DNA of 64,000 bases, from contig DAOSOK010000025.1 of assembly GCA_035373905.1 (NCBI GenBank), positions 20,253-84,252 on the forward strand, in the 5' to 3' direction. The notes beneath the pieces were generated by a model that worked only from the letters and a program-made list of their open reading frames with translations, searched no databases and had not been told where the DNA came from. Positions 18,817 to 27,520 of the stretch are shown in pieces. The stretch comes from Candidatus Ozemobacteraceae bacterium (lineage in GTDB: Bacteria > Muiribacteriota > Ozemobacteria > Ozemobacterales > Ozemobacteraceae). The position numbers and the translations under genes were made by a program. Every line of letters begins with the position of its first letter. The first letter of the stretch is position 1.

Positions 18817-19152
18817 TCAGAAAAAAATGTCATCCCAGGCGGTTTTCAGGCGCCACAACGCCGTCAAGACCCATTGGAAGGGAGGCCAGAGAAGGCCGCC
18901 GAAAAAACCGAGCAGCCGCGACAGCCGGGTGACGCGCAGCAGCCACCAGGCGACGATGAACGCCCCGGCGACGGCGCCCGCGAGGCTCGTGTAGAAGAGC
19001 CACACGCCATGCTTTCCGGCGGGCCGGCAGACGGGGTCGAGCTTGCACGGCCCCGTCTCGTTGCCGAGCACGCGGCAGGCGACCTGCGCGGGTATGGCTT
19101 GTGACACTGGCCGGGCCGCGCATTCCCGATTCAGATGATCGAGTCTGACCAT
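18817..19152 (-). CDS. Small Cys-containing membrane protein, unknown
   Basis: 111 aa. The N-terminal ~45 residues hold four cysteines (ECAAR, ACRV, PCKL, VCRP), followed by one or two membrane spans (residues ~48-68 and ~80-100) rich in Trp and Leu. No family recognised. No clear ribosome site; the start overlaps the 3' end of the upstream gene fragment by 22 nt, so coupling is possible. It could be a redox- or metal-associated membrane protein, but that is speculation. Confidence 0.5.
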   Translation of the reverse strand: MVRLDHLNRECAARPVSQAIPAQVACRVLGNETGPCKLDPVCRPAGKHGVWLFYTSLAGAVAGAFIVAWWLLRVTRLSRLLGFFGGLLWPPFQWVLTALWRLKTAWDDIFF

Positions 19153-19571
19153 GAGAAAACTATACCAACAACCCCGGAAAGAAGCAAACGCCCCGATCTC
19201 ATCATCTCGTCGCGAATCTTGGATATGCCGGCAACGATATCGCGGCTGCAGACAATGTTGCTGACCTTCGCGTTCAATTGGGCGTTGGTGCTGAAGTGCT
19301 TGTAGCAGGAATCCCAGTGTATCTCGACTGTGAAACCGCCCTTGGGCGTCATTCCCTGGAACGTGTAGGTGATCAGGACGGGCAGGCCGCCGCGCTTGCG
19401 GCAGAGGGGCTCCATCGCATCGGCGCCGAGGGTTTTCAGCTTGAGCATGAGCGGAAACTGCTGGGTTCCGAAGATCGGGCCGGCGCCTTCCCTGGGCGGG
19501 GCCTGGTCGAGCATCTCGCCGCCGAGATCGTACACGGTGACGAGCGCGCTCTTGAGCTGGAGCGGCGACAA
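19131..19571 (-). pseudogene. Gene fragment lacking a normal 5' end
   Basis: A 146-codon frame starting at TTG 19571. Codons continue upstream in frame to a TAG at about 19625 with no ATG or GTG. The text (YDLGGEML, FPLMLKLKTLG, LITYTFQGMTPKGGFTVEIHWDSCYKHF) looks like the interior of a larger beta-rich secreted or surface protein, not like an N-terminus. Directly upstream, on the minus strand, lies TTCGACAGGCTCCG, resembling a widespread intergenic repeat, so the 5' part may have been lost at that point. A genuine TTG-started small gene is the alternative. Confidence 0.45.
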
Positions 19572-19620
19572 CGTGATCTTCTTCGAGGGGTCGGACAGGT
19601 TGACCGCGTCCTTTATTGAG

Positions 19621-19787
19621 TTCTACATATCAAAAACCAGCTTCGTGTCTCCGTTTGTACGGAGCCTGTCGAATCACGAAGGCTCTCGCCCTTCGGGAGG
19701 TGCGAGACGATCGGTTGATTTCCATTCTGCAAGGCGCATGACGGTGTTCCCGGCGAAAAATTATCGGGTCGTCGGATCGGAGACCTG
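19621..19787. other. Intergenic segment with short repeat-like hairpins
   Basis: No gene is seen. It holds CTCCGT-TTGT-ACGGAG and CTCGC...GCGAG small inverted repeats, and minus-strand TTCGACAGGCTC, which resembles dispersed intergenic repeats known from many bacterial genomes. Likely repeat debris between divergent transcription units. Confidence 0.4.
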
Positions 19788-19796
19788 TGGTATACT
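19788..19796 (+). promoter_or_regulatory. Extended -10 promoter (TGg-TATACT) of the peptide-use operon
   Basis: TATACT at 19791-19796 preceded by TGG. No clear -35. Transcription would start near 19803 and give a GC-rich leader of about 96 nt before the OPT transporter ATG. Confidence 0.5.
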
Positions 19797-19802
19797 TCCG
19801 CG

Positions 19803-19885
19803 AACCCGTGGGCCGCCCCGCCACTGTATGGGAACAAGCGGGACGGCTCGCACGGCCGGTTTCCAGAGACCCATTCCAAGAGAAG
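19803..19885 (+). promoter_or_regulatory. Structured leader with cobalamin-riboswitch-like core
   Basis: The leader contains CCCCGCCACTGTA (19816-19828), which matches the most conserved block of AdoCbl riboswitches (CCCGCCACTGT), and TCCAGAGACCC (19862-19872), which resembles the B12-box CCAGGAGACC. GGGAAC (19830-19835) can pair with GTTTCC (19859-19864). The usual 5' elements and a full-length B12 box are shortened or absent, so this is at best a minimal or variant class. A chance match in a GC-rich leader cannot be excluded. Confidence 0.35.
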
Positions 19886-19898
19886 GAAGCATCGATCG

Positions 19899-21974
19899 AT
19901 GGATTCGACCCACGAGAAGAAACTGACTCCCGAAGAACTCGAACTGAACTGGTACAGGAACGTGTATCAGGGCGACGACATGCCCCAGCTGACCCTGCGC
20001 GCCATTATCATGGGCTCGCTGCTTGGCGGCTTCATGTCGCTGTCGAACCTGTACGTCGGTCTCAAGACCGGCTGGGGCCTCGGTGTCGCAATCACGGCGT
20101 GCATCCTCAGTTTCGCGATCTATAAAACGCTCAGAACCCTTTTCCCGACATGGTTTCCGACCGACATGTCGATTCTCGAGAACAACTGCATGCAGTCGAC
20201 GGCCAGTTCGGCCGGTTACTCGACGGGCGGCACGATGTGTTCGGCGATCTCGGCGTATCTTCTCGTGACCGGCGCCCACATGTCCTGGCCGATTCTCGCC
20301 GCCTGGACGTTCTGCCTCGCCGCTCTGGGCGTGTTCATGGCGATTCCGATGAAGCGACAGATGATCAACATCGAGCAGCTCAAGTTCCCGAGCGGCATCG
20401 CCGCCGCCGAAACCCTCAAAAGTCTCCATGCGGCCGGCCAGGACGCGGTCGACAAGGCCCGCTCGCTCGGGATCGCCGGCCTGTTCGGCGGCGTGATCGC
20501 CTGGTTCCGCGATGCCGCGCTTCCGGCGTCGATGGCGATTCCGAGCCATGCGCATTTCCCCGGCAGCCTTCTCGGCCTGCCGCTCATCCGCTGGACGATC
20601 GGGTTCGAGATGAGCGCCATCATGATCGCCGCCGGTTCGATCATGGGCTGGAAGATCGCCTGGTCGCTCCTCGGCAGCGCCGTGATCAACTACGGTTTTC
20701 TCGCCCCCGCCATGGTCAATGCCGGCGCGATCGATACCGTGAACACCAGCCTGCCGGTCCTGATGCCCGCCCTGCTCGGAAAGGGCTGGCAGATCGTCGC
20801 GACCCTGCCGGTGATCGGCGACTCGATCAACACGGGGATCGCCGCGTTCTGGGCTCCCTGCCAGGACCTCTACGACGTTCTTCTGCTCAAGAAGGCCGGC
20901 TTCATGGCCCTGGTCAATCAGACATTCGTTCCCCTGCTGGCCTCCGCAGACGGCGGCGCTGGCGCGCTCAAGCTCGGGTATCGTTCGATCGTGAGCTGGA
21001 GCACCTGGACCGGCGCCTCGATCATGGTCGCCTCCGGCCTTCTCGCGTTCGCCCTCCAGTGGAAGACCGTTCTTCGGGCCTTCAGCGGCCTGTTCGACGT
21101 GTTCTCCCCGAGAAAATCAGCCACGGAAGATCCTCTTGCCGCGATCGAAGTGCCTTCGTCCTGGTTCGTCAGCGGCATGCTGCTCTCGGGGCTCGGCTGC
21201 ATGGCCGTTCTCCATTACGCCTTCGACACGACCTGGTCGATGGGCTTCATCGCCGTTCTGTGCACGTTCTTCCTCTCGATCGTCGCCTGCCGCGCGACGG
21301 GCGAATCCGACATGACCCCCGTCGGCGCCATGGGCAAGATCACCCAGCTCGTCTTCGGCGTCCTCGCCCCCTCGAACCTCGTCACGAACCTGATGACCGC
21401 CAGCGTCACCGCCGGCGCCGCCGGCTCGTCGGCCGATCTTCTCACCGACCTCAAGAGCGGTTATCTTCTCGGCGCCAACCCGCGCCGCCAGTTCATCGCC
21501 CAGTTTCTCGGCATCTTCGCCGGCACCCTCGTGGTCGTACCGGCCTTCTACCTGCTCGTGCCCGATGCGAGCATCCTCGGCACCGACAAGTGGCCGGCCC
21601 CCTCAGCGCAGGTCTGGGCCGCCGTCGCCCGCCTCCTCGGAAGCGGCCTCGGTGCTCTTCATGAAACCGCCCGCTGGGGCATGCTCATCGGGTGTCTGAT
21701 CGGCGTCGGCCTCGTGTTGCTGGCCGAATACGCCCCGAAGAAACTCAAACCGTTCGTTCCCTCAGCGACGGGTGTGGGGCTGGCGATGGTCATCCCGTTC
21801 TTCAACTCGCTCTCCATGTTCATCGGCGCCGTGATCGCCATGGTCCTCGAAAAGCGCTCCCCGGCATTCGCCGAGAAATACATCATTCCCGTCGCATCGG
21901 GAATAATCGCCGGCGAATCCATCATGGGAATCGTCGTTGCCCTGCTCACTGCCGCCGGAATCATCGGTGGATGA
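19899..21974 (+). CDS. OPT-family oligopeptide transporter
   Basis: 691-aa inner-membrane protein with 14-16 hydrophobic segments, of the OPT superfamily (proton-coupled uptake of small peptides or, in YSL relatives, metal chelates). Typical features: TLRAIIMGSLLGGFMSLSNLYVGLKTGWG at residues ~28-56 and the conserved NCMQSTASSAGYSTGG near 92. GGAAG lies 10 nt before ATG 19899. Followed at 33 nt by an oligoendopeptidase and then pepT, so peptide import and breakdown is the likely job; the unusual leader raises the option of a cofactor-linked substrate. Confidence 0.92.
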   Translation: MDSTHEKKLTPEELELNWYRNVYQGDDMPQLTLRAIIMGSLLGGFMSLSNLYVGLKTGWGLGVAITACILSFAIYKTLRTLFPTWFPTDMSILENNCMQSTASSAGYSTGGTMCSAISAYLLVTGAHMSWPILAAWTFCLAALGVFMAIPMKRQMINIEQLKFPSGIAAAETLKSLHAAGQDAVDKARSLGIAGLFGGVIAWFRDAALPASMAIPSHAHFPGSLLGLPLIRWTIGFEMSAIMIAAGSIMGWKIAWSLLGSAVINYGFLAPAMVNAGAIDTVNTSLPVLMPALLGKGWQIVATLPVIGDSINTGIAAFWAPCQDLYDVLLLKKAGFMALVNQTFVPLLASADGGAGALKLGYRSIVSWSTWTGASIMVASGLLAFALQWKTVLRAFSGLFDVFSPRKSATEDPLAAIEVPSSWFVSGMLLSGLGCMAVLHYAFDTTWSMGFIAVLCTFFLSIVACRATGESDMTPVGAMGKITQLVFGVLAPSNLVTNLMTASVTAGAAGSSADLLTDLKSGYLLGANPRRQFIAQFLGIFAGTLVVVPAFYLLVPDASILGTDKWPAPSAQVWAAVARLLGSGLGALHETARWGMLIGCLIGVGLVLLAEYAPKKLKPFVPSATGVGLAMVIPFFNSLSMFIGAVIAMVLEKRSPAFAEKYIIPVASGIIAGESIMGIVVALLTAAGIIGG

Positions 21975-22007
21975 GTATTTCCAGAAAATAGACGATCAAG
22001 GAGAAGA

Positions 22008-23864
22008 ATGATGCGTATCTGGCTGACCCTTGCATTGATGCTCGCGCCGTTCGCCCTGTCCGCGGCCGAGTCGACCTTCGAACCGCTTCCGGGCGATGCC
22101 CGCAGCACCTACAAGTTCGACCTCAAACGCTTTTATGCCGACGAGGCTTCCTGGAAAGCCGAGATGGAAAAAGCCCGCGCGGCCGCCGCAACCCTCGAAT
22201 CATTCAAGGGAAAGGTGCTTTCGGACGCGAAGACCCTGTTCCAGACGATGGAAGCCAAGCGTGCTCTTCAGGACATCCAGGACGCGCTCGGGGCCTATGC
22301 CGGCTTCAAGCGCGCCATCAACACGGCTGACAGATCCGTCTACGAGGCGCAGGAAAAGCTCGACGCCGAACTCGCCGCCAGAACCAGCTTCCTCAAGGTC
22401 GAACTGAAATCGCTCACCGAGCAGAAGCTGAAGCAGTTCCTCGCCGCCGAGCCCGGCCTCAACAAATACACGTATTTCCTCAACGACATCGCCAGGTTCG
22501 CGCCTCATCTGCTATCCGAAGAGAAGGAAAGCATTCTGTCCGAACTGGCTCCCGATCTCACGGGCTGGCAGAGCGATATGTTCCAACGCGTCTTCGACCG
22601 GTATCCCTTCCCCTCGATCGAGTCGGAAGGCAAGAAGCAGAACATCCACATCGGCTTCGAAGGCCTCATGCGAGCCCCCGAGCGGAAAGTGCGCGCCCAG
22701 ACGTTCCGGATGTACTACGATTTCTTCCGGCGCCATGCCGACCTGCTCGCGTTCGCGCTCCGACGGGAAATGAAGGCCCTGAACGCCGTTTCCAAGATGC
22801 GCGGTTTCGAGACGTATTACCACCAGTCCCTGTTCGGCATGTACATGAGCCGCCCCGAGATCGACGCGTTCTACGGCCGGCTCGAAGAGAACCTGCCGCT
22901 CTACCACAAGTATCAGAACTGGCGTATCGAGAGCCTGAAGAAAGACCTGGGCGTCGACGATGTCGACATCTGGGACATGGAAATGACCCCCTCGGAAGCC
23001 ACCCCTCTGCGCCTCACGATCGACGAGGCGTGCGACGCGCTGAACAAGGCGCTCGAGCCGCTTGGCACTGAATATGCATCCGAAGTGAAGAAGCTGCTCG
23101 ATCCGAAGAACGGCAAGCTCGACGTTTGCGGCGGCCCGAACCGCGACCAGGGTGCGTTCTGCATCGGCAATTTTGGCTACTTCATGGACAACTTCCAGGG
23201 CTTCCTGAACGACGCGTCCACGCTCGCCCACGAGGCCGGCCACGTCATTCACTACCAGCTCGTGAAGAACCGCCACAACTCGCTGATGTTCGGCGAAGGC
23301 CCCTCGTTCATGACCGAATCGTTCGCCATGTTCAACGAGTGGATGCTGCGCGACCACCTGCTCGCCACGGTGAAGGATCCGTCCGTGCTGGCAGGCATCC
23401 GCTGGGACATGGTCAACGAGATGATGTATCTGTGGGAAATCGCGCGCCGCGCAAAGTTCGAAATGGTCTCCTACGACCGCATCGCGACCGGCGAGATCAC
23501 CGACGAGAAGGGCTTCAACAAGGCCTGCACCGACGTCGGCAAACAGTACGACATCTTCTTCGCGAAGCACCCCGAACTCGACTACCACTGGATCCGCAAG
23601 CACCACTACTGGTCGGTTCCCGGCTACTACATCAACTACGTCGTGGCGCATATGCTGGCCCTCAAATACTACTCGATGTATAAGGAAGACGCGGCCGGCT
23701 TCGCGCCGAAATACGTCGCCATGGTCTCGAACGGTTTCGATCGCCCCGCGACCGCCCTGCTCAAGGATTTCCTGGGCATCAGCCTCGACGACCCGAACCT
23801 GCTGAAGGGCGTCTGCAACGTGATTTCCAGCCGTTTTGAAGAACTTGCGAACCAGGAGAAGTGA
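22008..23864 (+). CDS. Exported M3-family oligoendopeptidase (PepF-like)
   Basis: 618-aa zinc metallopeptidase that cleaves short peptides. The zinc site is HEAGH at residues 408-412 (His408, Glu409, His412) with a downstream Glu in ESFAMFNE near 437. The thimet/PepF helical fold is full length. Unlike cytoplasmic PepF it starts with a signal peptide (MRIWLTLALMLAPFALSAAE), so it probably acts in the periplasm. AAGGAG precedes the paired ATGs at 22008/22011. Together with the OPT transporter before it and pepT 3 nt after it, it forms a peptide-degradation operon. Confidence 0.92.
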   Translation: MMRIWLTLALMLAPFALSAAESTFEPLPGDARSTYKFDLKRFYADEASWKAEMEKARAAAATLESFKGKVLSDAKTLFQTMEAKRALQDIQDALGAYAGFKRAINTADRSVYEAQEKLDAELAARTSFLKVELKSLTEQKLKQFLAAEPGLNKYTYFLNDIARFAPHLLSEEKESILSELAPDLTGWQSDMFQRVFDRYPFPSIESEGKKQNIHIGFEGLMRAPERKVRAQTFRMYYDFFRRHADLLAFALRREMKALNAVSKMRGFETYYHQSLFGMYMSRPEIDAFYGRLEENLPLYHKYQNWRIESLKKDLGVDDVDIWDMEMTPSEATPLRLTIDEACDALNKALEPLGTEYASEVKKLLDPKNGKLDVCGGPNRDQGAFCIGNFGYFMDNFQGFLNDASTLAHEAGHVIHYQLVKNRHNSLMFGEGPSFMTESFAMFNEWMLRDHLLATVKDPSVLAGIRWDMVNEMMYLWEIARRAKFEMVSYDRIATGEITDEKGFNKACTDVGKQYDIFFAKHPELDYHWIRKHHYWSVPGYYINYVVAHMLALKYYSMYKEDAAGFAPKYVAMVSNGFDRPATALLKDFLGISLDDPNLLKGVCNVISSRFEELANQEK

Positions 23865-23867
23865 GCG

Positions 23868-25142
23868 ATGACGAACACCTGCGGTGAAATCCTGAAAAAG
23901 TCCGTTCTCGAGCGGTTCTGTCGCTACGCCTCCCTCGGCACCCAGTCGAAGGAAAACGTCGAGACGCTTCCGAGCACTCCCGAACAGTGGGAACTCGCGA
24001 AGATGCTCGAACAAGAGATGAAAGACCTGGGACTGAAGGATGTCAGACTCGACAATCAGTGTTACGTATACGGAACTATACCAGCAAATATAGATGAACC
24101 TTCGGCCGAAAAAATCCCCGCCGTCGGGTTCATCGCTCATGTCGACACCTCGCCCGCCGTTCCCGGTATGCTCGTGAAACCCATCGTTCATACGGGCTAC
24201 AAGGGCGGTGATCTGAAGTTGCCCGGCGATCCGACCGTCGTGATCAGCGCCGAAAAGAACCCGCGGCTGAGTCAGTATATCGGTCGAGATATCATCACGT
24301 CCGACGGCACGACGCTGCTCGGGGCCGACGACAAAGCCGGCGTCGCCGCGATCATGGCCGCTGCCGAATACCTGATGGCGCACCCCGAGGTGAAGCACGG
24401 TGCGATCAAGATCTGTTTCACCCCCGACGAGGAGGTCGGACGCGGGGCGGACGGCTTCGACGTGGCAGGCTTCGGCGCCGCGTTCGCCTACACGATCGAC
24501 GGCGAGCAGGAGGGGGAGCTGAGCGACGAAACGTTCAACGCCGCATCTGCAACCGTCACATTCCACGGGAAGAACGTCCATCCCGGCTTCGCGAAAAACG
24601 TCATGATCAACGCGCAGTATGCGATGGCGCATTTTTTGTCCCTGTTCGCGATGGAGCCCCGCCCCGAAATCACCTCGGGCCGCGAGGGATACCTGCACCC
24701 CTACGATTCGACCGGCAGCGAGGAACTCTCCGTCGTGAAGGTTCTGATCCGCGACTTCGAACTCGATTCCCTCGAGGCCCGCAAACGGCGCATTCAGGAG
24801 ATGGCCGAGGCGACGCGGAAGGCGTTCCCGAAGGTTCGGGTCGACGTCGAAATCAAGGACAGCTATCGGAACATGAAGGTCGCGCTGGTCGACCACCCGC
24901 ACGTCGCCGACATCGCCCGCGAGGCGATGACCAAGCTCGGCATCGAGATCATTTACCGTCCGATCCGCGGCGGAACCGACGGGGCAAGGCTGACCTTCAA
25001 GGGCCTTCCATGCCCGAACGTCTTCTGCGGCGCCGAAAACGCCCACAGCCGCGAAGAATGGGTCGCCGTTGACGCGATGGCCCGATCGGCCGCGATGGTC
25101 CTCGAAATCGTCGGCATCGTCCGGGACAAATACTCCGCGTAA
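23868..25142 (+). CDS. pepT: Peptidase T (tripeptide aminopeptidase, M20B)
   Basis: 424-aa cytoplasmic dizinc aminopeptidase releasing N-terminal residues from tripeptides. Metal and catalytic motifs are in order: FIAHVDTSP near residue 87, GADDKAGVAA near 147, TPDEEVGRGAD near 185 (general-base Glu), the Asp of TIDGE, and the final His in NAHSREEW. Length and motif order match PepT. It starts 3 nt after the M3 peptidase stop with AGGAG upstream; a strong terminator follows. Confidence 0.95.
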   Translation: MTNTCGEILKKSVLERFCRYASLGTQSKENVETLPSTPEQWELAKMLEQEMKDLGLKDVRLDNQCYVYGTIPANIDEPSAEKIPAVGFIAHVDTSPAVPGMLVKPIVHTGYKGGDLKLPGDPTVVISAEKNPRLSQYIGRDIITSDGTTLLGADDKAGVAAIMAAAEYLMAHPEVKHGAIKICFTPDEEVGRGADGFDVAGFGAAFAYTIDGEQEGELSDETFNAASATVTFHGKNVHPGFAKNVMINAQYAMAHFLSLFAMEPRPEITSGREGYLHPYDSTGSEELSVVKVLIRDFELDSLEARKRRIQEMAEATRKAFPKVRVDVEIKDSYRNMKVALVDHPHVADIAREAMTKLGIEIIYRPIRGGTDGARLTFKGLPCPNVFCGAENAHSREEWVAVDAMARSAAMVLEIVGIVRDKYSA

Positions 25143-25156
25143 CCGCTCCGCCGAAT

Positions 25157-25198
25157 CGATCAAAAAACCGCTCGGATGACCGGGCGGTTTTTTGATCG
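25157..25198. terminator. Strong bidirectional intrinsic terminator
   Basis: CGATCAAAAAACCGC ... GCGGTTTTTTGATCG forms a ~15-bp stem with A6/T6 flanks, 15 nt after the pepT stop and 13 nt before the stop of the opposing gene, so it can serve both strands. Confidence 0.9.
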
Positions 25199-25211
25199 AA
25201 ACCTCATGCGT

Positions 25212-25955
25212 TCAGGTATAGAAAATGAACGGATTTCTCCGATGATAGACTTCGACGAACTGCGAGCGCTCGTCGTTCGTGGTGGCGGAGCGGAGTTCTT
25301 CGAGGAACGTGTCGACCGCTTTCTTTCCTTCTTCGCCCTGCGTGGCGCGCTGGATCTCGGAAATGGTGTTCATGACGCTGCCCGTGAGTTCGGTGCGCCT
25401 GGCGTTCGTTCCCTCGGTTTTCATGATGTCGGAGATGGACGCCACGAAGGCCGACTGCTGTTCGGGTGTGTTCAGGGAGGTGAGGGTCTTCATAAACGAC
25501 GTGGCATTGCCGCCGGCGCTCGCGACATGGCCGGCCGTCGCGAAGGCGGAAGCGAACAGGCTGGTATCGTTTTCCTGGAGATCGCGAAGCCCCTTCATGA
25601 TCGCGGGAGTGTCTGTGCTGTACCAGTTTTTCGTCAACTCGGTCGTGAACGCGCGAAGGCCCGCCTGGGCTTCTCCGTTGGTGCCGAGGGCGTTCGCGAA
25701 CTGGCTTACCTGCGTTCCCGCGGCCGACAGGGACGCGAGCGCGCCGCCGGACGTGAAGGAGGTTTCGAGCAGGGAACCGGCCTGTGACTGTTGTGCCGGG
25801 GAAAGGGACTGGATACTGCCCGAGAGCCGGTTTTGCTGCATGGCGGAACTGCCGCTCAGCGTTGTTCTCTGGATCGTGAGCGTCTCTTTGAGTCCGGTCA
25901 GCAGTGATGCCTGTTGACGATACCGTTGGAGCAGAATATTCGTCATCGCATCCAT
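25212..25955 (-). CDS. Helical protein of unknown function
   Basis: 247 aa, Ser/Thr/Ala/Gln-rich and predicted mostly helical, without signal peptide or membrane span. The N-terminal part (NILLQRYRQQASLL, AMQQNRLSGSIQ) and the rest read like an amphipathic-helix protein such as a secreted effector, flagellar/pilus accessory or phage-tail-type helical rod; I recognise no family. Start ATG 25955 has AGAGGAAA 8 nt upstream. Monocistronic: good promoter upstream, strong terminator downstream. Confidence 0.65.
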   Translation of the reverse strand: MDAMTNILLQRYRQQASLLTGLKETLTIQRTTLSGSSAMQQNRLSGSIQSLSPAQQSQAGSLLETSFTSGGALASLSAAGTQVSQFANALGTNGEAQAGLRAFTTELTKNWYSTDTPAIMKGLRDLQENDTSLFASAFATAGHVASAGGNATSFMKTLTSLNTPEQQSAFVASISDIMKTEGTNARRTELTGSVMNTISEIQRATQGEEGKKAVDTFLEELRSATTNDERSQFVEVYHRRNPFIFYT

Positions 25956-25979
25956 AGAAATTTCCTCTCTCTTCCTATA

Positions 25980-26008
25980 AATATATGTAAATCCCCACGT
26001 CTTGTCTA
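25980..26008 (-). promoter_or_regulatory. Sigma70-type promoter TAGACA-17-TATATT
   Basis: On the minus strand, -35 at 26003-26008, 17-nt spacer, -10 at 25980-25985, about 25 nt before the ATG of the 247-aa gene. Both boxes match consensus at 5 of 6 positions. Confidence 0.65.
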
Positions 26009-26265
26009 TCCGGGAAGGTAGGAGAATAGGACGAAATCGTACCCGGCGTAAGCCTCAGCTGGGTCGAAATCTCCCCAGAGATCTGGGACGGCAAACGACA
26101 TGCCAAGGGGGGTGTCCGGAGACCTGACTGAAAGAGTTGCCGAAGTGGCGTGGCAAGAAATTTGAGGGGTTGATATACTGTCTTGGGGCGCCTCACCCTC
26201 GTCAATCTGGAACCCGGGGTGCTTGGAGGGCTCAAACGATACAAAACGGACAGTGAGAGGTTGGC
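26009..26265. other. Divergent intergenic region
   Basis: No gene. It contains a TATACT box at 26174-26179 (upstream hexamer TGGCAA at 26151, 17-nt spacing) that could drive the DUF3592 gene, and a small CCCCAGAGATCTGGG inverted repeat near 26069. Confidence 0.35.
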
Positions 26266-27480
26266 ATGAGCAACAGAGACGTCATTTCCGGCGCAATTCG
26301 TGATTCGGGGCTGATTTTTCTGGTTCTGGGCACGGTCTTTCTCCTCGTTGGAATTCTCCTGTTGATCATCGGAGGCGTCGGTCTCTACGAACAGCACCGC
26401 AGCGGTTCCTGGAAACCAGTTCCGGCCGTCGTCGAAAAAGTCGACTGGCACGAGGAAGACAGAGATGACGGAACCGCGTATAGCGTCACCGGGACGTATC
26501 GGTACGAGTGGGAAGGCAAGACCTATCGGAGCGAGCGGATCGCCTTCAGTTCCGGGAGTTCCAGCGACAGATCGTCATGGCAGCCCATCTACGATTCCTT
26601 CAAGATGAGCAGGGACAGCGGGACACCGATCACCGTCTACGTCGATCCCGAAGCCCCGGCGAATGCGGTCGTCAGCCGCGACGTGACGATGGGAATGATC
26701 CTGTTTTCCTTCATCGGATCGATCTTTTTCACCCTCGGTACGGTGTTCGCCGCAGCGGGCGTCTGGAGTTATCTTCAGAAACGGGCTCCGGCGGATCCGC
26801 ATCGTCCCTGGATCGGCGACGGACCGTGGCAGGGATTTCAGATCAGGAGCGGCGACTGGGTCGATGTCCTGCTGTCCTGGGTGATGGCTATCTGCGTCTC
26901 CCTCTTCGCGAGCATCTTCGTCTTCCTGATGCTGAAGGAACCGTCGACGCCTCTGCCGGTGAAAGGATTTCTCGGCATTTTCGTTCTCGTGGCGGCTCTT
27001 TTGCTATATAATGCCATGTATATTACTATGCGCCGGCTGAAATACGGCGACTCGATTCTTTTGCTCTCGCAGATGCCGCTCGTGCCCGGCACTCCGTTCG
27101 ACGCCGTCGTCGTGACGAAGCGGGCGCTGAAGCCGGAAGACGGCTGCAAGGCGACATTGCGCTGTGTCGCGGTCGTGCGAAAGGAAAAATCGACGGGCAC
27201 GGGCAAAAAGGTGACATACACCGAAGAAATCATGTATGAGAAAAGCGTCATCGTCCGGGTTGATCTGAATGCCGTTCGCGGCGACCGGTCCGCCATTCCC
27301 GTTCACTTTGAAATTCCCGGCCATATCCCTCCCCGGATCCTCAGTGTTTATCCTCAGATCCGTTGGAGACTGGTCCTCGAGGCAGAGACGGCCGGAATCG
27401 ATTATTTCGCCGAATTCGATCTGCCGGTCTATCTCGCTCCGGATCCCACGTTGATCCAGTACAGAACGACCGAAACCTGA
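26266..27480 (+). CDS. DUF3592-type membrane protein
   Basis: 404 aa with four membrane segments (residues ~14-40, ~142-168, ~205-225, ~232-252). After the first span lies a DUF3592-like beta domain (WKPVPAVVEKVDW, YSVTGTYRYEWEGKTYRSERI, TPITVYVDPEAPANAV), and the C-terminal ~150 residues form a second soluble beta domain. Function of the family is unknown. ATG 26266 has GAGAGG 7 nt upstream. Monocistronic, placed before the secretion-type operon. Confidence 0.7.
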   Translation: MSNRDVISGAIRDSGLIFLVLGTVFLLVGILLLIIGGVGLYEQHRSGSWKPVPAVVEKVDWHEEDRDDGTAYSVTGTYRYEWEGKTYRSERIAFSSGSSSDRSSWQPIYDSFKMSRDSGTPITVYVDPEAPANAVVSRDVTMGMILFSFIGSIFFTLGTVFAAAGVWSYLQKRAPADPHRPWIGDGPWQGFQIRSGDWVDVLLSWVMAICVSLFASIFVFLMLKEPSTPLPVKGFLGIFVLVAALLLYNAMYITMRRLKYGDSILLLSQMPLVPGTPFDAVVVTKRALKPEDGCKATLRCVAVVRKEKSTGTGKKVTYTEEIMYEKSVIVRVDLNAVRGDRSAIPVHFEIPGHIPPRILSVYPQIRWRLVLEAETAGIDYFAEFDLPVYLAPDPTLIQYRTTET

Positions 27481-27505
27481 TTTTCTGCGAAGAGCTCCCC
27501 GAATG

Positions 27506-27514
27506 TGTTACATT
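27506..27514 (+). promoter_or_regulatory. Possible extended -10 (TGt-TACATT) of the GspE-like operon
   Basis: TGT followed by TACATT ends 6 nt before ATG 27521, where no ribosome site is seen. It would give a leaderless mRNA, as proposed for dnaE. Confidence 0.35.
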
Positions 27515-27520
27515 GCAGTC

